64,000 bases of DNA, from NCBI RefSeq assembly GCF_000219625.1, contig NC_018209.1, forward strand, positions 1-64,000. The letters are read 5' to 3'. The notes beneath the pieces are model-generated. The model was not told where the DNA came from and did no database searches. It saw only the letters and a list, made by a program, of their open reading frames with translations. This DNA comes from Zymoseptoria tritici IPO323. Lineage: Eukaryota > Ascomycota > Dothideomycetes > Mycosphaerellales > Mycosphaerellaceae. Made by a program: the position numbers and the translations under genes. Shown one piece after another: positions 54,526 through 64,000 of the stretch; the stretch's first letter is position 1; each line of letters opens with the position of its first letter.

Positions 54526-55767
54526 TCAGGGAGCATGTTTCTTCGAACCAGCTTTTGCTGCAGATGATACGAGCTGAAGATCCTCTTTCCGCAGTGCGAT
54601 ATCCTGCCGGAGCAGAAGACGACAAATTTCGGGACCACTCAGAACGAGCTTATGGATTGCATCGTTATAGAGTTCCTGATGCTCGACCACGAAGAAATTG
54701 AACAGCATGCTGGCAATCAAGATCGCATACATGCAAAGACCGTGCTCGAGCACGAGTAAGGAGGTATTCGAAGCTGAAGCATCCACGTATGTACTGTACT
54801 TCAAGGAAGTTCTCGGCAATAGACTTACTGAGGTCGAAGATATCTATCTTGTGTAAGTCGAAGACGTCCAGGACTTGGTGCACCGCAACGAGGCCGCCAC
54901 TGGAGCTAGCAATCCAAGCAATGTACGTTCGGAATGCGGGGAGCAGTCGATTGTTGGACATAATGCGCCGGACGGACCATGACCAGTAGATGCTAAAGAG
55001 GATAGCAATTCCAGCGGCGGCGAGTCCGCATGCCGTGTCGACGTGGTAGATGTTGCTGGCTTGGTGACCTCGATGAACCAGGATGGGGTGATACATGCTA
55101 CATCCTGTCAGCCAGGCAGTATCATCAAGCAAACGCTGGACTTACTCTCGGAATTCTTTGAGCACGGCGGGGATGCAGAGGTTGATGACCGCGAAAACCA
55201 GGAAGCCTTGAATCGTGACATCGCAAATCGCCATGCCAAACTCCCGGGCAAAGGCGAAGAGGTAGTAGAAAAAGTACCTGAAAAACTTGATTTTCATGTT
55301 CATGTCTTTCGTGAATACCTGAGGTGCGGAGTCAGTCGCAAGCGGGATATGTATTCGATGCTGCGTACCTGCTTGACATATTCCTGCGCGAGGACGTTGG
55401 CATCCATAGGCGTCTCCATGGTGAAGGAGATGGAGTTTTTTGCGAGAATTTGCCAGAACCGGATGCTTGGAGAAGAGTCGCTTTGTGCGCAATGATAATT
55501 GTAAGCGGAAGGGGAAGCAAGCAAGGTCGAAATCCTGGGAAGGCGAAGTCTGTTTGTGAGTAGAAGAGTAGAAAGAGAGCTGAGGATGGAGGCATATATA
55601 ATTGGTATGCCAAGATTCTGCGCCAGCTGTTCACCAAAATGTAGGTGAATTCCAAGGAGTGAAGGGAGATCCGTAAATACGGAGTAGCTTCTGAAAAATG
55701 CACCGCCAGCAAGAGGAAAAGGTTGGTCCTTCACTGGAACCGTGGGTCCAAGCCTATTTTCGTACAT
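54526..55767 (-). CDS. Multi-pass membrane protein, 362 aa, unknown function
   Basis: Four exons, 55369-55767, 55146-55318, 54800-55097 and 54526-54744. Introns are 50, 48 and 55 nt with GT-AG ends, and the total is a multiple of three. Hydrophobic segments: IPIIYASILSSLSTLLL, FFRYFFYYLFAFA, FLVFAVINLCIPAVL, CGLAAAGIAILFSIYW, YIAWIASSSGGLVAV and LCMYAILIASMLFNFFVV. That makes five to six passes, with a charged cytosolic C-terminus. The number and spacing recall fungal integral membrane families such as RTA1 or CFEM-associated rhodopsin-like proteins, but no diagnostic motif is visible. Looks intact. Confidence 0.68.
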
Positions 55768-56071
55768 GATCGACCATCATGAGCCTGCGTTCACCTCGCT
55801 CTGCCAGTTTACCGCCGATTGTCCTCCCGTTTCCAACGAATTGTCAATGACTGACCGCATGTGCTTCGCTCGATGCAGAGCCGTGTAAAGATATGCTTCA
55901 CTCGATAGAGAGCTGCGATCTGGCCGGACCAGGCTCCTCGCATTACACATAAAAGCATCATGTCCTCCTCTTCGTTTCCAATGCCGCAGCTCTCCACCAC
56001 CACACCAGCATACCAGCACACTGCGAACCCTCCGCACCACTCCACCAGCACACCATCGCCACATCTCGACC

Positions 56072-56520
56072 ATGTTCACCACCTTCTACGTCAAGATTTC
56101 ATTATGCATCATCACCATCATCATTGAGTACTTCCGAGAGCGCATCGGGCACACCATGGGCAGGCCACCAGTTCAGCTCGAACAAGCCCAGCCCGTCACT
56201 CAGGAAGTCGACGAGGACAAAGAGGAGGTGGAAGACACCAGAAAATCCCGGAAGAAGCCCTTGGATGTGGCGGAGCTTGCCAAGAAGTTGAAAGCGTAAG
56301 TTGCATTCTGATGCTGTACTCCTGCTGTACTGAACAATGTGTTAGCGAGGCAGAAGCGCAGGAGGAGCCCGAGGATATGGAGGAGGAGATGGCGAGAATG
56401 GAGAAGGAGGAGAAGGACCAGGAGGAGGATAGAAAGAGATATGACTTCGTCAGGCCATGGGAGGGTGGGCCATACGATGGACAGGAATATGGGCCTCGCG
56501 GATACTCGGGAGCGTGGTGA
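56072..56520 (+). CDS. Small membrane-anchored charged protein, 132 aa
   Basis: Exons 56072-56295 and 56346-56520 over a 50 nt intron (GTAAGT..TTAG), phase preserved. Residues 5-20 form one hydrophobic segment (FYVKISLCIITIIIEYF). The remainder is a Glu/Lys/Arg coiled coil (MEEEMARMEKEEKDQEEDRKR) with an aromatic/Gly end (WEGGPYDGQEYGPRGYSGAW). Type II or tail-in orientation cannot be told. No family recognised. Confidence 0.6.
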
Positions 56521-57992
56521 AATTGGATGCGCGGCGGGCCATTTGGGGATAGATTTCCGTGCAAGAGGACGACTCAGGGTCAATTTGGCTATGACTTTGC
56601 CGATCGGGTTTGCAAAGACGAAGGCGCACAGGACGGACCATAAAAGCGGCTGATTTGGAAGAAAAAAAGACCGGTCGAGACCAATTCGAGCGACCTTGAA
56701 GTAGTGACGACGAGAATGAAGGCAATCGGACAGTCGTGATAGTGAAGGTGGGAACACTTCCAAAATCCAGAGTTCCTAGATTTAGCGTGCAAGAATCGAT
56801 ATTCGCCGACGCTGCGTAGCCTCACTCGCTGTCGTTGATATCGAAGTAGGATCTGATAGCCAAATGTCAGTCAAATGAGTTCACAATGCCCTGCAAGGCC
56901 GCGTTATGTCACTTTCTTTCGCCACGGAGAAAGTATGGACCGCAACAACGGCTTTCGATATGCATTGAACTTTTCATCGCTTCGTGAGTACGTTGGTAGA
57001 ACGATTGTATCAAGAAATATACGCAGAATCTCGCCGAGATGTGGTGTACTTGCAAGACATTACGCTGTTGCTACCGCTTTAGTATGAAGCACGTCAACCT
57101 CGTCATCATGGTCATCATCGTCGCTTCCGGTGAGAGATGGCGTGACTCTGCAATGAGCTTCAGAGCGATGGGTGACAGTGTGAAGACTACTTTTGTCAGC
57201 CGGAGACGGAGTTTGCGGATCTGTCGGTAAATTGAGTCTCATGCGATCGGCCGTGCTCCTGACCGCTTCACACACAGTGCGGGACGACTCTGCAAGAAGC
57301 TTCCTGATTGTGAACGTGGAAAGACGTCCATTTTCGACCACATTAGTCTCGATGAATTAGCCGTACTCTGCGCCACCTCGCACGCGAGAGCTTCGTCTTC
57401 ACGATGGAATTCCCTGCGCTTGTGTCCGTTGCTCTCTTCAATCGAAGCATGTTCGACTGTGGCGTCCGCGTCTTTGTTCGTGAGTCAGTCCGGATGCGGC
57501 GGTCGGAGTCCGTCAAGCTCTTCAACACTTCAGCAGTACAGAGGAAGACTCTGAAATGAGCTTCCAAGCGTCGAGTGCAAGTTCTTGTCGTTATGCGGAG
57601 ACCCTCGACAGACCTTTCGAGATCTCGTCTTGCGTTTGTGGCGGTAAACCGTGGTTGCCGAGACAGCAGCCGATCAATGTTGATCCACTTGACTTCGCTG
57701 TGATGACTGTACTTCTCATGGCTCCCAGGCGTCGAATCGGACTCCATAATGAGGCATCAATGCATTGATACGTGGGATATTGTTGTTGTTGTCAAACGGA
57801 GACACCTCCGAGAAGTGAGGTCGGCAGGGACATCTCTGAGCGTAAAGTGACGCGTGCAACTCGCGGTAGTTCTACGTCATGCAGACGTGAGAGATCAATC
57901 ATCAAAGAGATGGACGGGATACTTCAATAATACATCTTCTTTCAAATTCACTTTTCTCCTCGACAACAACAACAACCTCATCAACACGATAC
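56521..57992. other. Region without a supported gene
   Basis: A minus-strand frame 57343-57747 is Arg/Thr/Ser-rich without domain; others are short. The final 150 bases are the probable promoter and leader of the gene at 57993. Confidence 0.45.
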
Positions 57993-58834
57993 ATGCGTCC
58001 CTTCGCCCCCCAATTGACCCGCACCATCGCCAATCCAACCCTCACCGCCGCCCGCTCCGCCCCCATCACCGCCTTCCGCTTCAACCCCACCAGCTTCACC
58101 TTCACCCCCAAATCCGCCATGTCGTCCACCACCTCGTCTTCCCAATACGGCGAGCTCAAAGTCGAAAACACCAATATCAACACCGCGCCCGGCGTCGACC
58201 TCACCTCCACCCAAAAGACCCTCCTCGGCTCCGTCCTCGACCTCTTCGCCGGCCGCCCCTCCCTCGCCAAACTCCAACTCTGGACCGACGACGCCACCTT
58301 CACCGATCCCATCACCATCGCCGAAGGCCGCAAACAATACGAGCCGCAGTGGTACGGATTGCAGAAAGCTTTCTCCGAGATTGAGCGCAAGAGCCATGAG
58401 GTGACATCCGGAGGGAACCCGATCGAGATGGACATGACGACGAGATATGTCGTCAAGGGCATCAACAAGGAGCAGACCATTTCGAGTAAGGTGAAAGTGC
58501 ACCTCGATGCTGCCGGGGAGAAGATTGTCAAGGTGGAGGACTTGTGGAACGGAGATATGGACAAGGACAGTTCGTTCAAGAATGTGAGTTCGCTGTTGAA
58601 TCCGTTTTGTTGGGTGAGGTTTGGTGGGAATGTCGTCTGGTGGGCGTGGAGTTTTACCTGGGAGACGAGGGTGTGGAGGGTGTGCATCTCCTTGTGGTGG
58701 TGTTGCTGTTGTGAACTTTTGCTGACTTTTCTTCTTTCTTCCAGGCTCTTCGCAAGGTCAACGCCAACACGGTTCCTCTCGCCGTCAAGGTGCCGAAGAA
58801 CGCAGAGGAGGACGCCAAGATGGGTAACCAGTAG
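57993..58834 (+). CDS. NTF2-like (SnoaL-type) fold protein, 226 aa
   Basis: Exons 57993-58583 and 58745-58834, with a 161 nt intron (GTGAGT..CCAG), long for this window. The N-terminal 40 residues are Arg/Thr/Pro-rich and acid-free (mitochondrial-type). The core TLLGSVLDLFAGRPSLAKLQLWTDDATFTDPI..EGRKQYEPQWYGLQKAF..KVKVHL..GEKIVKVEDLWNGD is typical of the uncharacterised fungal NTF2-like family of this length. Possible roles range from small-molecule binding to catalysis; none is shown. Long pyrimidine-rich coding sequence explains the antisense open frames here. Confidence 0.82.
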
Positions 58835-59031
58835 AGTGGACTGAGGAGATATCTATGGACTCCGACCAGTCCGTAGCAGCGAAGATTTGACACGATCAAA
58901 CGCATGCCATCCGCAGCTAGCTCCTGTATCCTCACGAATTCATGATCGATACTCAACACGAGTGTCTTAGCCAAGCTCTTTCATCCACGTCAAGTCGACC
59001 ATTTGACCATCCCATCTCACCCGGCAGCACC

Positions 59032-59589
59032 TCACCCACCATCCTTCTTCTCCTCCTTGACATGTCCAGCAGTAGCAACCTCCAAAATCTCCCTTTCCAT
59101 CCCCTCAACAACCACAACCTCCACTCCCCTCTCTTCCAGCTTCATCCTCCCCTCATTCCTTCCCACAAACGTCTCCGGTTCACAAACACCCACCACAACC
59201 CTGTTCACTGCCACCCCTCCCTCCATATTCCTCAGTCCCAACACCCTCTCCACACAGCTCGCATTCCCAGCACTCCTCCTCACACAAGGTTCCATAGTCG
59301 TATACAACACCGTATCCCTCGGCAAGTGCCATCCCAACTCTTCCACCGGACAGGCGTATTTCTCGGCGAGTTTGATGAAACAGCATTGTTCGGCGTGCGT
59401 GTTTCCGGGACATTCAAGGGTGTAGCCTGTGATGAGGGGTTCGGGGGAGTTGGAGGGTGAGAGGAGGAGGGCGCCGACGCGGAAGTTGGTGGGTTTGGGG
59501 GGAGACTGGCGGGCGAGGGAGAGGCAGAGGGTGAGGTAGTGGGTGTGGTCCAGAGGAGTGGAGGAGGGTGGTGAGGTGGAGGAGGACAT
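59032..59589 (-). CDS. CMP/dCMP- or RibD-type zinc deaminase, 185 aa
   Basis: Zinc-site motifs are complete: THAEQCC (His-Ala-Glu, Zn ligand plus proton shuttle) at residues 69-75 and MEPCVRRSAGNASC (PC-x8-C) at 98-111. The R-x5-N/T pattern between the two Cys favours the riboflavin-pathway (RibD/Rib2-like, DRAP) deaminase group over plain cytidine deaminase. Fungal DRAP deaminases remove the amino group from a pyrimidine intermediate of riboflavin synthesis. Single exon, intact, ATG at 59589. It converges with the NTF2-like gene and diverges from the carrier at 59935. Confidence 0.85.
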   Translation of the reverse strand: MSSSTSPPSSTPLDHTHYLTLCLSLARQSPPKPTNFRVGALLLSPSNSPEPLITGYTLECPGNTHAEQCCFIKLAEKYACPVEELGWHLPRDTVLYTTMEPCVRRSAGNASCVERVLGLRNMEGGVAVNRVVVGVCEPETFVGRNEGRMKLEERGVEVVVVEGMEREILEVATAGHVKEEKKDGG

Positions 59590-59934
59590 GCTAAAGGGTG
59601 AGGTGGGCGGAGGTCAGTGAGGAGGGCGACGATGTTGTGGTCGTAGATGGAGAGCAGAAGAAGATCGCAGGAAGCAGCCGTAGCCGTTGACTCTGAGGGC
59701 GAGACGACCCATCAATATGGCCACAATTTGATGGTCAAATTGAAGGCTCATTCCAAAGCCGAGGTCGGCCAGTCGGCGTATCTTTGCTGCTCAATCACGC
59801 TAACGACCTCTCACGTCACGTCACGTCTCCTTGAAGTCCGTTCGTATACATCTCGATCTATCGTATGAGCATTCCTTTTTCCATTGACTGTATATGTAGA
59901 CCTCCAGCCAATTGGCCTTCAACAGAGAGCGAGG

Positions 59935-60971
59935 ATGAACCATGTAAGCCAATGCCTCCCAAATGTCCACTTCCTCGATGCTGATATCGTATCCCAGGAT
60001 CCTCAGACTCCGGCGATAGTATCGTTGGTCGCGGGAGGATTCGCCGGGGCTGTAGAGGCTGCTGCGACGGTATGAGATTTGTAACCTGCCGTGAACATTC
60101 CCATCTGATGATCATACAGTACCCATTCGAATTTGCAAAAACGCGAGTCCAGCTCCGCGAGCAAAAAGGCGTGCCGACGCCAAAGAACCCTTTCAAAGTT
60201 GTCTTCGGAGTGTATACCACAGAAGGCATCGCTGCTCTGTAGGTATGTCATTCAAAATCTCACCCTGAAACTTCCTAACCTCCGCTCAGATACAAAGGCT
60301 GTCTCCCCCTCGTAATCGGCTCCGTCGGAAAAGACGGCATCCGCTTCCTCTCCTTCGACACGATCAAGAATACATTCAAAGATCCCGAGACGGGGACCTT
60401 GTCTCCGCTCCGCAGTATGCTCGCGGGAATGGCCTCTGGCGTGGTGGCCTCTCTCACAGCCGTCACTCCGACGGAGCGCATCAAGACCGCGCTGATCGAT
60501 GATGCTCGCAATGAACGCCGATTCACCTCTGCGACCCATTGCGTCAAGACGATACTGCGAGATCATGGTATCCTGGGGCTATACCGCGGACTGGCAGGGA
60601 CGACGCTCAAACAAGCTGGCGCCACGGCATTCCGGATGGGGACATATAACATTTTGAAGGATTTCGAAAAGACGCGGGATATCCCTCAAACGACATTGAC
60701 GAATTTCGCAAACGGGTCCGTAGCGGGGATAGTGACCACCCTTGCGACGCAACCTTTCGACACGATCAAGACGCGGTGTCAGAGTAGTAAAGGCGCCAGC
60801 ACGGTGGAGGCATGGAAGAGTATCATTGCGGATTACGGAGTCAAAGGGTTTTGGAAGGGAACGACGATGAGGTTGGGACGGACGGTGTTTAGTGGAGGGA
60901 TCCTATTCACGACGTATGAGTGGGCGGCGGCGATTTTGAGCCCATTGATTGTCGGGAAGGATGTACGATAG
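59935..60971 (+). CDS. Mitochondrial tricarboxylate (citrate) carrier, 293 aa
   Basis: Exons 59935-59943, 59998-60069, 60120-60238 and 60290-60971. Three mitochondrial carrier repeats with signatures YPFEFAKTR, TPTERIKTAL and QPFDTIKTR, six expected helices, and citrate-carrier-like features (GVYTTEGIAALYKGCLPLVIGSVGKDGIRFLSFD). It exports citrate from mitochondria in exchange for malate or other dicarboxylates across the inner membrane. The three-codon first exon (MNH) is my best start; a longer leader is possible upstream. Length is normal for the family (290-300 aa). Confidence 0.88.
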
Positions 60972-61100
60972 TCTAGATGTATGAAAGGCAAGACATCTCG
61001 CAAGCCGGGGCGGGTGGGAGGTGACAGGATCCCTGCTGCGACAGCATGCTCCGAGGTTGCACGCTTGGAATCTTCCGCCGCCGTCTCACTATGCTCTTGA

Positions 61101-62674
61101 CTACCACTTGCGGACTTGTGACAGATGCATCTCGCTCGCGTCCAGTGCCGCGATTGTGAGCTCCACGGACGTCTCCTTGGTGTTCACCAGCGACGGGTCC
61201 ACTGCCTGTAAAGTCCTAAACTCAACAAGAAGCGACTGCATGGCCAGGGTGGTGGTCTCAAAAATCCGTATACCAAGCCCGACGTCTCTGTAGTATTGCG
61301 CACAATGCTCCGCTTTGGCGTCGAGGTCGGTGAGTTTGGTCGAGCGGGACCGGAGGAGTCCTTTCCAGACCGAAGCTTGATCAAGCACATTTCGTCTGAC
61401 CGCCTTCGCCCCCTCAGTGTCTTGCGTTGGTAAATGTGATCCCCCGTTTGCTGTACGTGAGAACCATTTCCACGGATACAGTGCATGCTGTACAGTGATA
61501 GGCGGCGCGGTCTCCCACACCGCCGCAACCGCGCCCAACACATCTTTGAGCTCGCCAAGCTTCCCCAGAGTTTGTTGATGCTGTTCTAAAGCCTTTTCGG
61601 TTATCTCAACAATCCGCTTCACTGAGCGGGAGAAGATTCCGGGCAATTCGCTCCCAGCAGCCGGTTCGAGGCCTAAGAACGTCACGAAAGTGAGCACTGG
61701 TGACATAAAGGTGTGGTTGTTGGGCGGAATGTCCAAAAGTCCATTCTTGATACGTCCGTTCGTGAGCCTGGCGTTGAACACGAGGCCTGCTGTCTGGCTT
61801 AGACCGTAGACCATGCTTCTTTGAGCAGAAGTCGAAGCAAGAATGATCGCCTTACTTGCAAATTCCAATCGCTCACTGTATGACGTTAGCCTTGTCCAGC
61901 TTGAGATGCTATGGTGTGCACAAACGCTGATACTGTGTCCTCGATCTGGACGGCCTTGATCACCAGCGAGAAATTGCCCGGATTAAGTGAGCCTAACGAG
62001 GAGATCAATCCCGTCATATGGTACAGATCGACAAACTTGGCCTCTTGCGCAATGAGGCGATCAAAGTATGGATTTGAGACATGTTGCGCGGGCGAGCAGA
62101 ACTGAAGATCGCGGAGCAGAACGGCTTTGCATATCGTGCGTTTGGCAGGCAATCGCAGTGGCTCCGTCAGATAGAGGAACAGCAAGAGACCGATGACCGC
62201 AACAGGCGCCCACTTGAGCAAATGAATGTTTCCGTGGAGTCTTTCAAGAGCTTTGCCCAATGATCCAGGAGCGGTGCGAGATAGGCGACCAGACCGACTT
62301 GTTGCTCGAGATCGTGATCGCAGCCTGTGGACATCTGGAAACGACCTTTTCAGCACTGCCTCGCTGTGCGGCCTTTCCATTCCATCTTGGAAGCGTGGAC
62401 GGCTGGACGAGCGAGGGCGTGGTGCACGCCTGCGGAATGTCCGGGCTTCGGGAGAATCCATGGTGGGTAGGTCTGCGTGTGGAGAAACAACGACAGTGGC
62501 TGCAGTTGATCTGGAGATGACCTGGGAGTCATGACTTTGCGACAGATCCGGCGTGCTGCCTGGAACAAAGATTTCTTGTGATCCTTTGTCCGCCATGGAC
62601 CTTTTCTGAAGACTGCCGCTTTGAGCATGGTCAGGATGGGACCGGATCTGGGTCGCTTGCGCACGCCGCAGCAT
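61101..62674 (-). CDS. Single-TM helical protein, paralogue 1, 507 aa
   Basis: Exons 61926-62674 and 61101-61875, intron 50 nt (GTTTGT, GGCTAAC branch site, CAG). The N-terminal 150 residues are Ser/Arg-rich and disordered, with one TM segment (LLKWAPVAVIGLLLFLYL). A soluble helical domain follows: CSPAQHVSNPYFDRLIAQEAKFVDLYHM ... TLGKLGELKDVLGAVAAVWE ... AEHCAQYYRDVGLGIRIFE. It shares these motifs and the intron position with the next gene. Alternative start: MADKGS (62596). Family unknown to me; resembles large fungal single-TM proteins with a lumenal/cytosolic helical bundle. Confidence 0.72.
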
Positions 62675-62767
62675 TTGAGCGCCGTGGTGTCCTTCATCGA
62701 GGATTGAGAAGTTGAAAATGTTTCCGAACGGAAGTAGGCATTCGGCAAATCAATCTCTCAAGACACA

Positions 62768-64000
62768 TCACTCCACCACCTTGGGAGGTTCCTCTTCCTT
62801 TATTCTTATCAGGGGTAGTTCTCCTTTCCTCGCACGCTCGAAAGCATCCCAATCTCTCTTCTGTCGAGCGTTGAGCAACTTGGACTTCCTCTTGAGGTAG
62901 CGCGAACTCGCTCGGAGGGCTTCTTTCGTCGACGAGAGAGAAATTCCCTCCTCTGCAATCTCGGCGCGGGCAGTGTCACGCAGCACGAGGATCCCCTCGC
63001 GGATCTGTTGCAGCTTGGAAGTTATCATAGAAGCGCTGTCTAGGGCCATGAGAATGGTGCGGTAGTACTGCGCAGCCAGCTCCGTCCGCTCATCGAAGTT
63101 GGGCACGGTACTATTGTGGTGATGAAGAAGTTGCTTCCACGTCGAATGCAGACCAAGGTCGCCCAATCTCGCGAGATGCATCAGCTCGTTGGTAGTCTGA
63201 TGATTATCATCATCCTCGTATAATGATCGAAGCCATTGCCAGAATGACAATGACAACGACCTGGCTGTTTTCTCATTTGCATCCCTCACCCATCCGTCAT
63301 TCTTCATCCATCCGAGTGCGATAGCTTCCACAAGCGTTTTCAACTTCTTGAGATCGGGACTAGCTTCTCGGGATTCTTCCGTCGTGAGTTCGATGTATTT
63401 GTCGATTTCCGTGGTAATGCCGATGAAAATCGAGGCCAGATCACGCTCAGGAGGAACGTCATCCTTAAGAAGGCCAAGTAAGATGAGCAACTTCTCAAAG
63501 CCTTTTTCCAAAGCCGAGGTCTTCTCAAAATAGCGCTCGGCATTGAGATGCGCAGAAGTAATGTGTTTGGTAAGCGTATTCATACCAAGAATGCTGTTTA
63601 CAAGGCTCACAGAGACCCTGCTGGAGAGTTTCGAGAGACCTGATGCTATGGGTCCCATTTGCCCACTGTGGAAGGTTAGCCTCTCGGCGTCTAGGAGTGC
63701 GCAAAAGATGAATACTACAAACCTGCGATTTGCATGGAACATCTCCACTGTGAAAGCCAGCTGCTGAAAGCTCCGGTGGCCCTCCCAAAGCATGGCCGGA
63801 AGAAGAGCGGCATTCGTAGCCAATTCATGCAGTGCTACAAACTCGGCCTCTTGCGCAACAAGTCGATTGAAATGTGGTTCCGAAATTCCCTCGGTGGGCG
63901 AGCAAAAGGTCGTATTTCCGAGCAGAGGGATCCTGCAGATTTGGCTTCTCGCAGGGCCAGTCCACGATCCTGAGAAGCACAGCAGGAATACAATTGCCAA
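62768..64000 (-). CDS. Single-TM helical protein, paralogue 2, partial at right edge
   Basis: Exon 2 is 62768-63665 and the earlier part 63723-64000 continues past the window. The 57 nt intron (GTTTGT..GGCTAAC..CAG) is in the same place as in paralogue 1. It has no stop, so an unspliced read stays open. Shared motifs are CSPTEGISEPHFNRLVAQEAEFVALHEL and DERTELAAQYYRTIL. The TM segment survives at its edge (AIVFLLCFSG). It adds a basic C-terminal tail (KRKSKLLNARQKRDWDAFERARKG) absent from paralogue 1. The start lies beyond 64000. Confidence 0.75.
   Translation of the reverse strand: MAIVFLLCFSGSWTGPARSQICRIPLLGNTTFCSPTEGISEPHFNRLVAQEAEFVALHELATNAALLPAMLWEGHRSFQQLAFTVEMFHANRRFVVFIFCALLDAERLTFHSGQMGPIASGLSKLSSRVSVSLVNSILGMNTLTKHITSAHLNAERYFEKTSALEKGFEKLLILLGLLKDDVPPERDLASIFIGITTEIDKYIELTTEESREASPDLKKLKTLVEAIALGWMKNDGWVRDANEKTARSLSLSFWQWLRSLYEDDDNHQTTNELMHLARLGDLGLHSTWKQLLHHHNSTVPNFDERTELAAQYYRTILMALDSASMITSKLQQIREGILVLRDTARAEIAEEGISLSSTKEALRASSRYLKRKSKLLNARQKRDWDAFERARKGELPLIRIKEEEPPKVVE

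Noticed and set aside
57902..58687. Minus-strand frames of 173-261 codons opposite the NTF2-like gene
   Set aside because: Antisense shadows of a pyrimidine-rich coding strand; the plus strand has the recognisable domain and a proper intron.
58942..59460. Plus-strand frames opposite the deaminase
   Set aside because: Shadows; the zinc-site motifs are on the minus strand.

Overview
The window is a chromosome end of a filamentous ascomycete, most likely a Dothideomycete. The evidence is a terminal (CCCTAA)n telomere at position 1, intron-containing protein genes with very short introns (about 45-60 nt, CTAAC/CTGAC-type branch sites), and heavy RIP-like damage in repeats: nearly all stops inside transposon frames are TAG or TAA where Trp or Gln is expected. 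No tRNA, rRNA or CRISPR was seen. The species cannot be named from sequence alone.

Layout. 1-8253 is telomere, interstitial telomeric repeats, a 181-183 bp tandem array, and a composite Copia retrotransposon with a 118 bp LTR, a half-tRNA(iMet)-type primer site and an unfamiliar extra ORF next to its 3' LTR. 8945-13051 holds a minus-strand frame of about 1,368 codons, broken only by amber/ochre/opal-type codons consistent with RIP, that I cannot assign to a family. 13360-17990 is a RIP-inactivated Gypsy element, followed by an AT-rich RIP desert to about 20330. RIP ends inside a truncated AAA ATPase (20335-20766).

From 20.8 to about 57 kb lies an accessory gene belt. It has two short Zn2Cys6 regulators, an LPxELR/2EXR F-box-like protein, a dynamin-like GTPase split by one TGA, an OsmC-like protein, a salicylate-hydroxylase-like FAD monooxygenase divergently paired with a membrane protein across a duplicated 40 bp module, a badly broken coiled-coil gene, a second F-box-like protein, a small secreted protein with 10 cysteines, and at least seven small multi-pass or single-pass membrane proteins of unknown function. 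It is interspersed with a 315 bp MITE with a 10 bp target duplication, a second TIR element of about 613 bp, CGTTTTC-rich minisatellites, and another RIP block (49308-50480).

From about 58 kb the sequence becomes ordinary gene-dense DNA: an NTF2-like protein, a RibD-type deaminase, a mitochondrial tricarboxylate carrier, and a tandem pair of paralogous membrane-anchored helical proteins, the second running off the right edge.

Exon structures are my manual splicing from frame, GT/AG sites and branch sites; they are internally consistent (each assembled CDS is a multiple of three) but unverified by RNA or database search.
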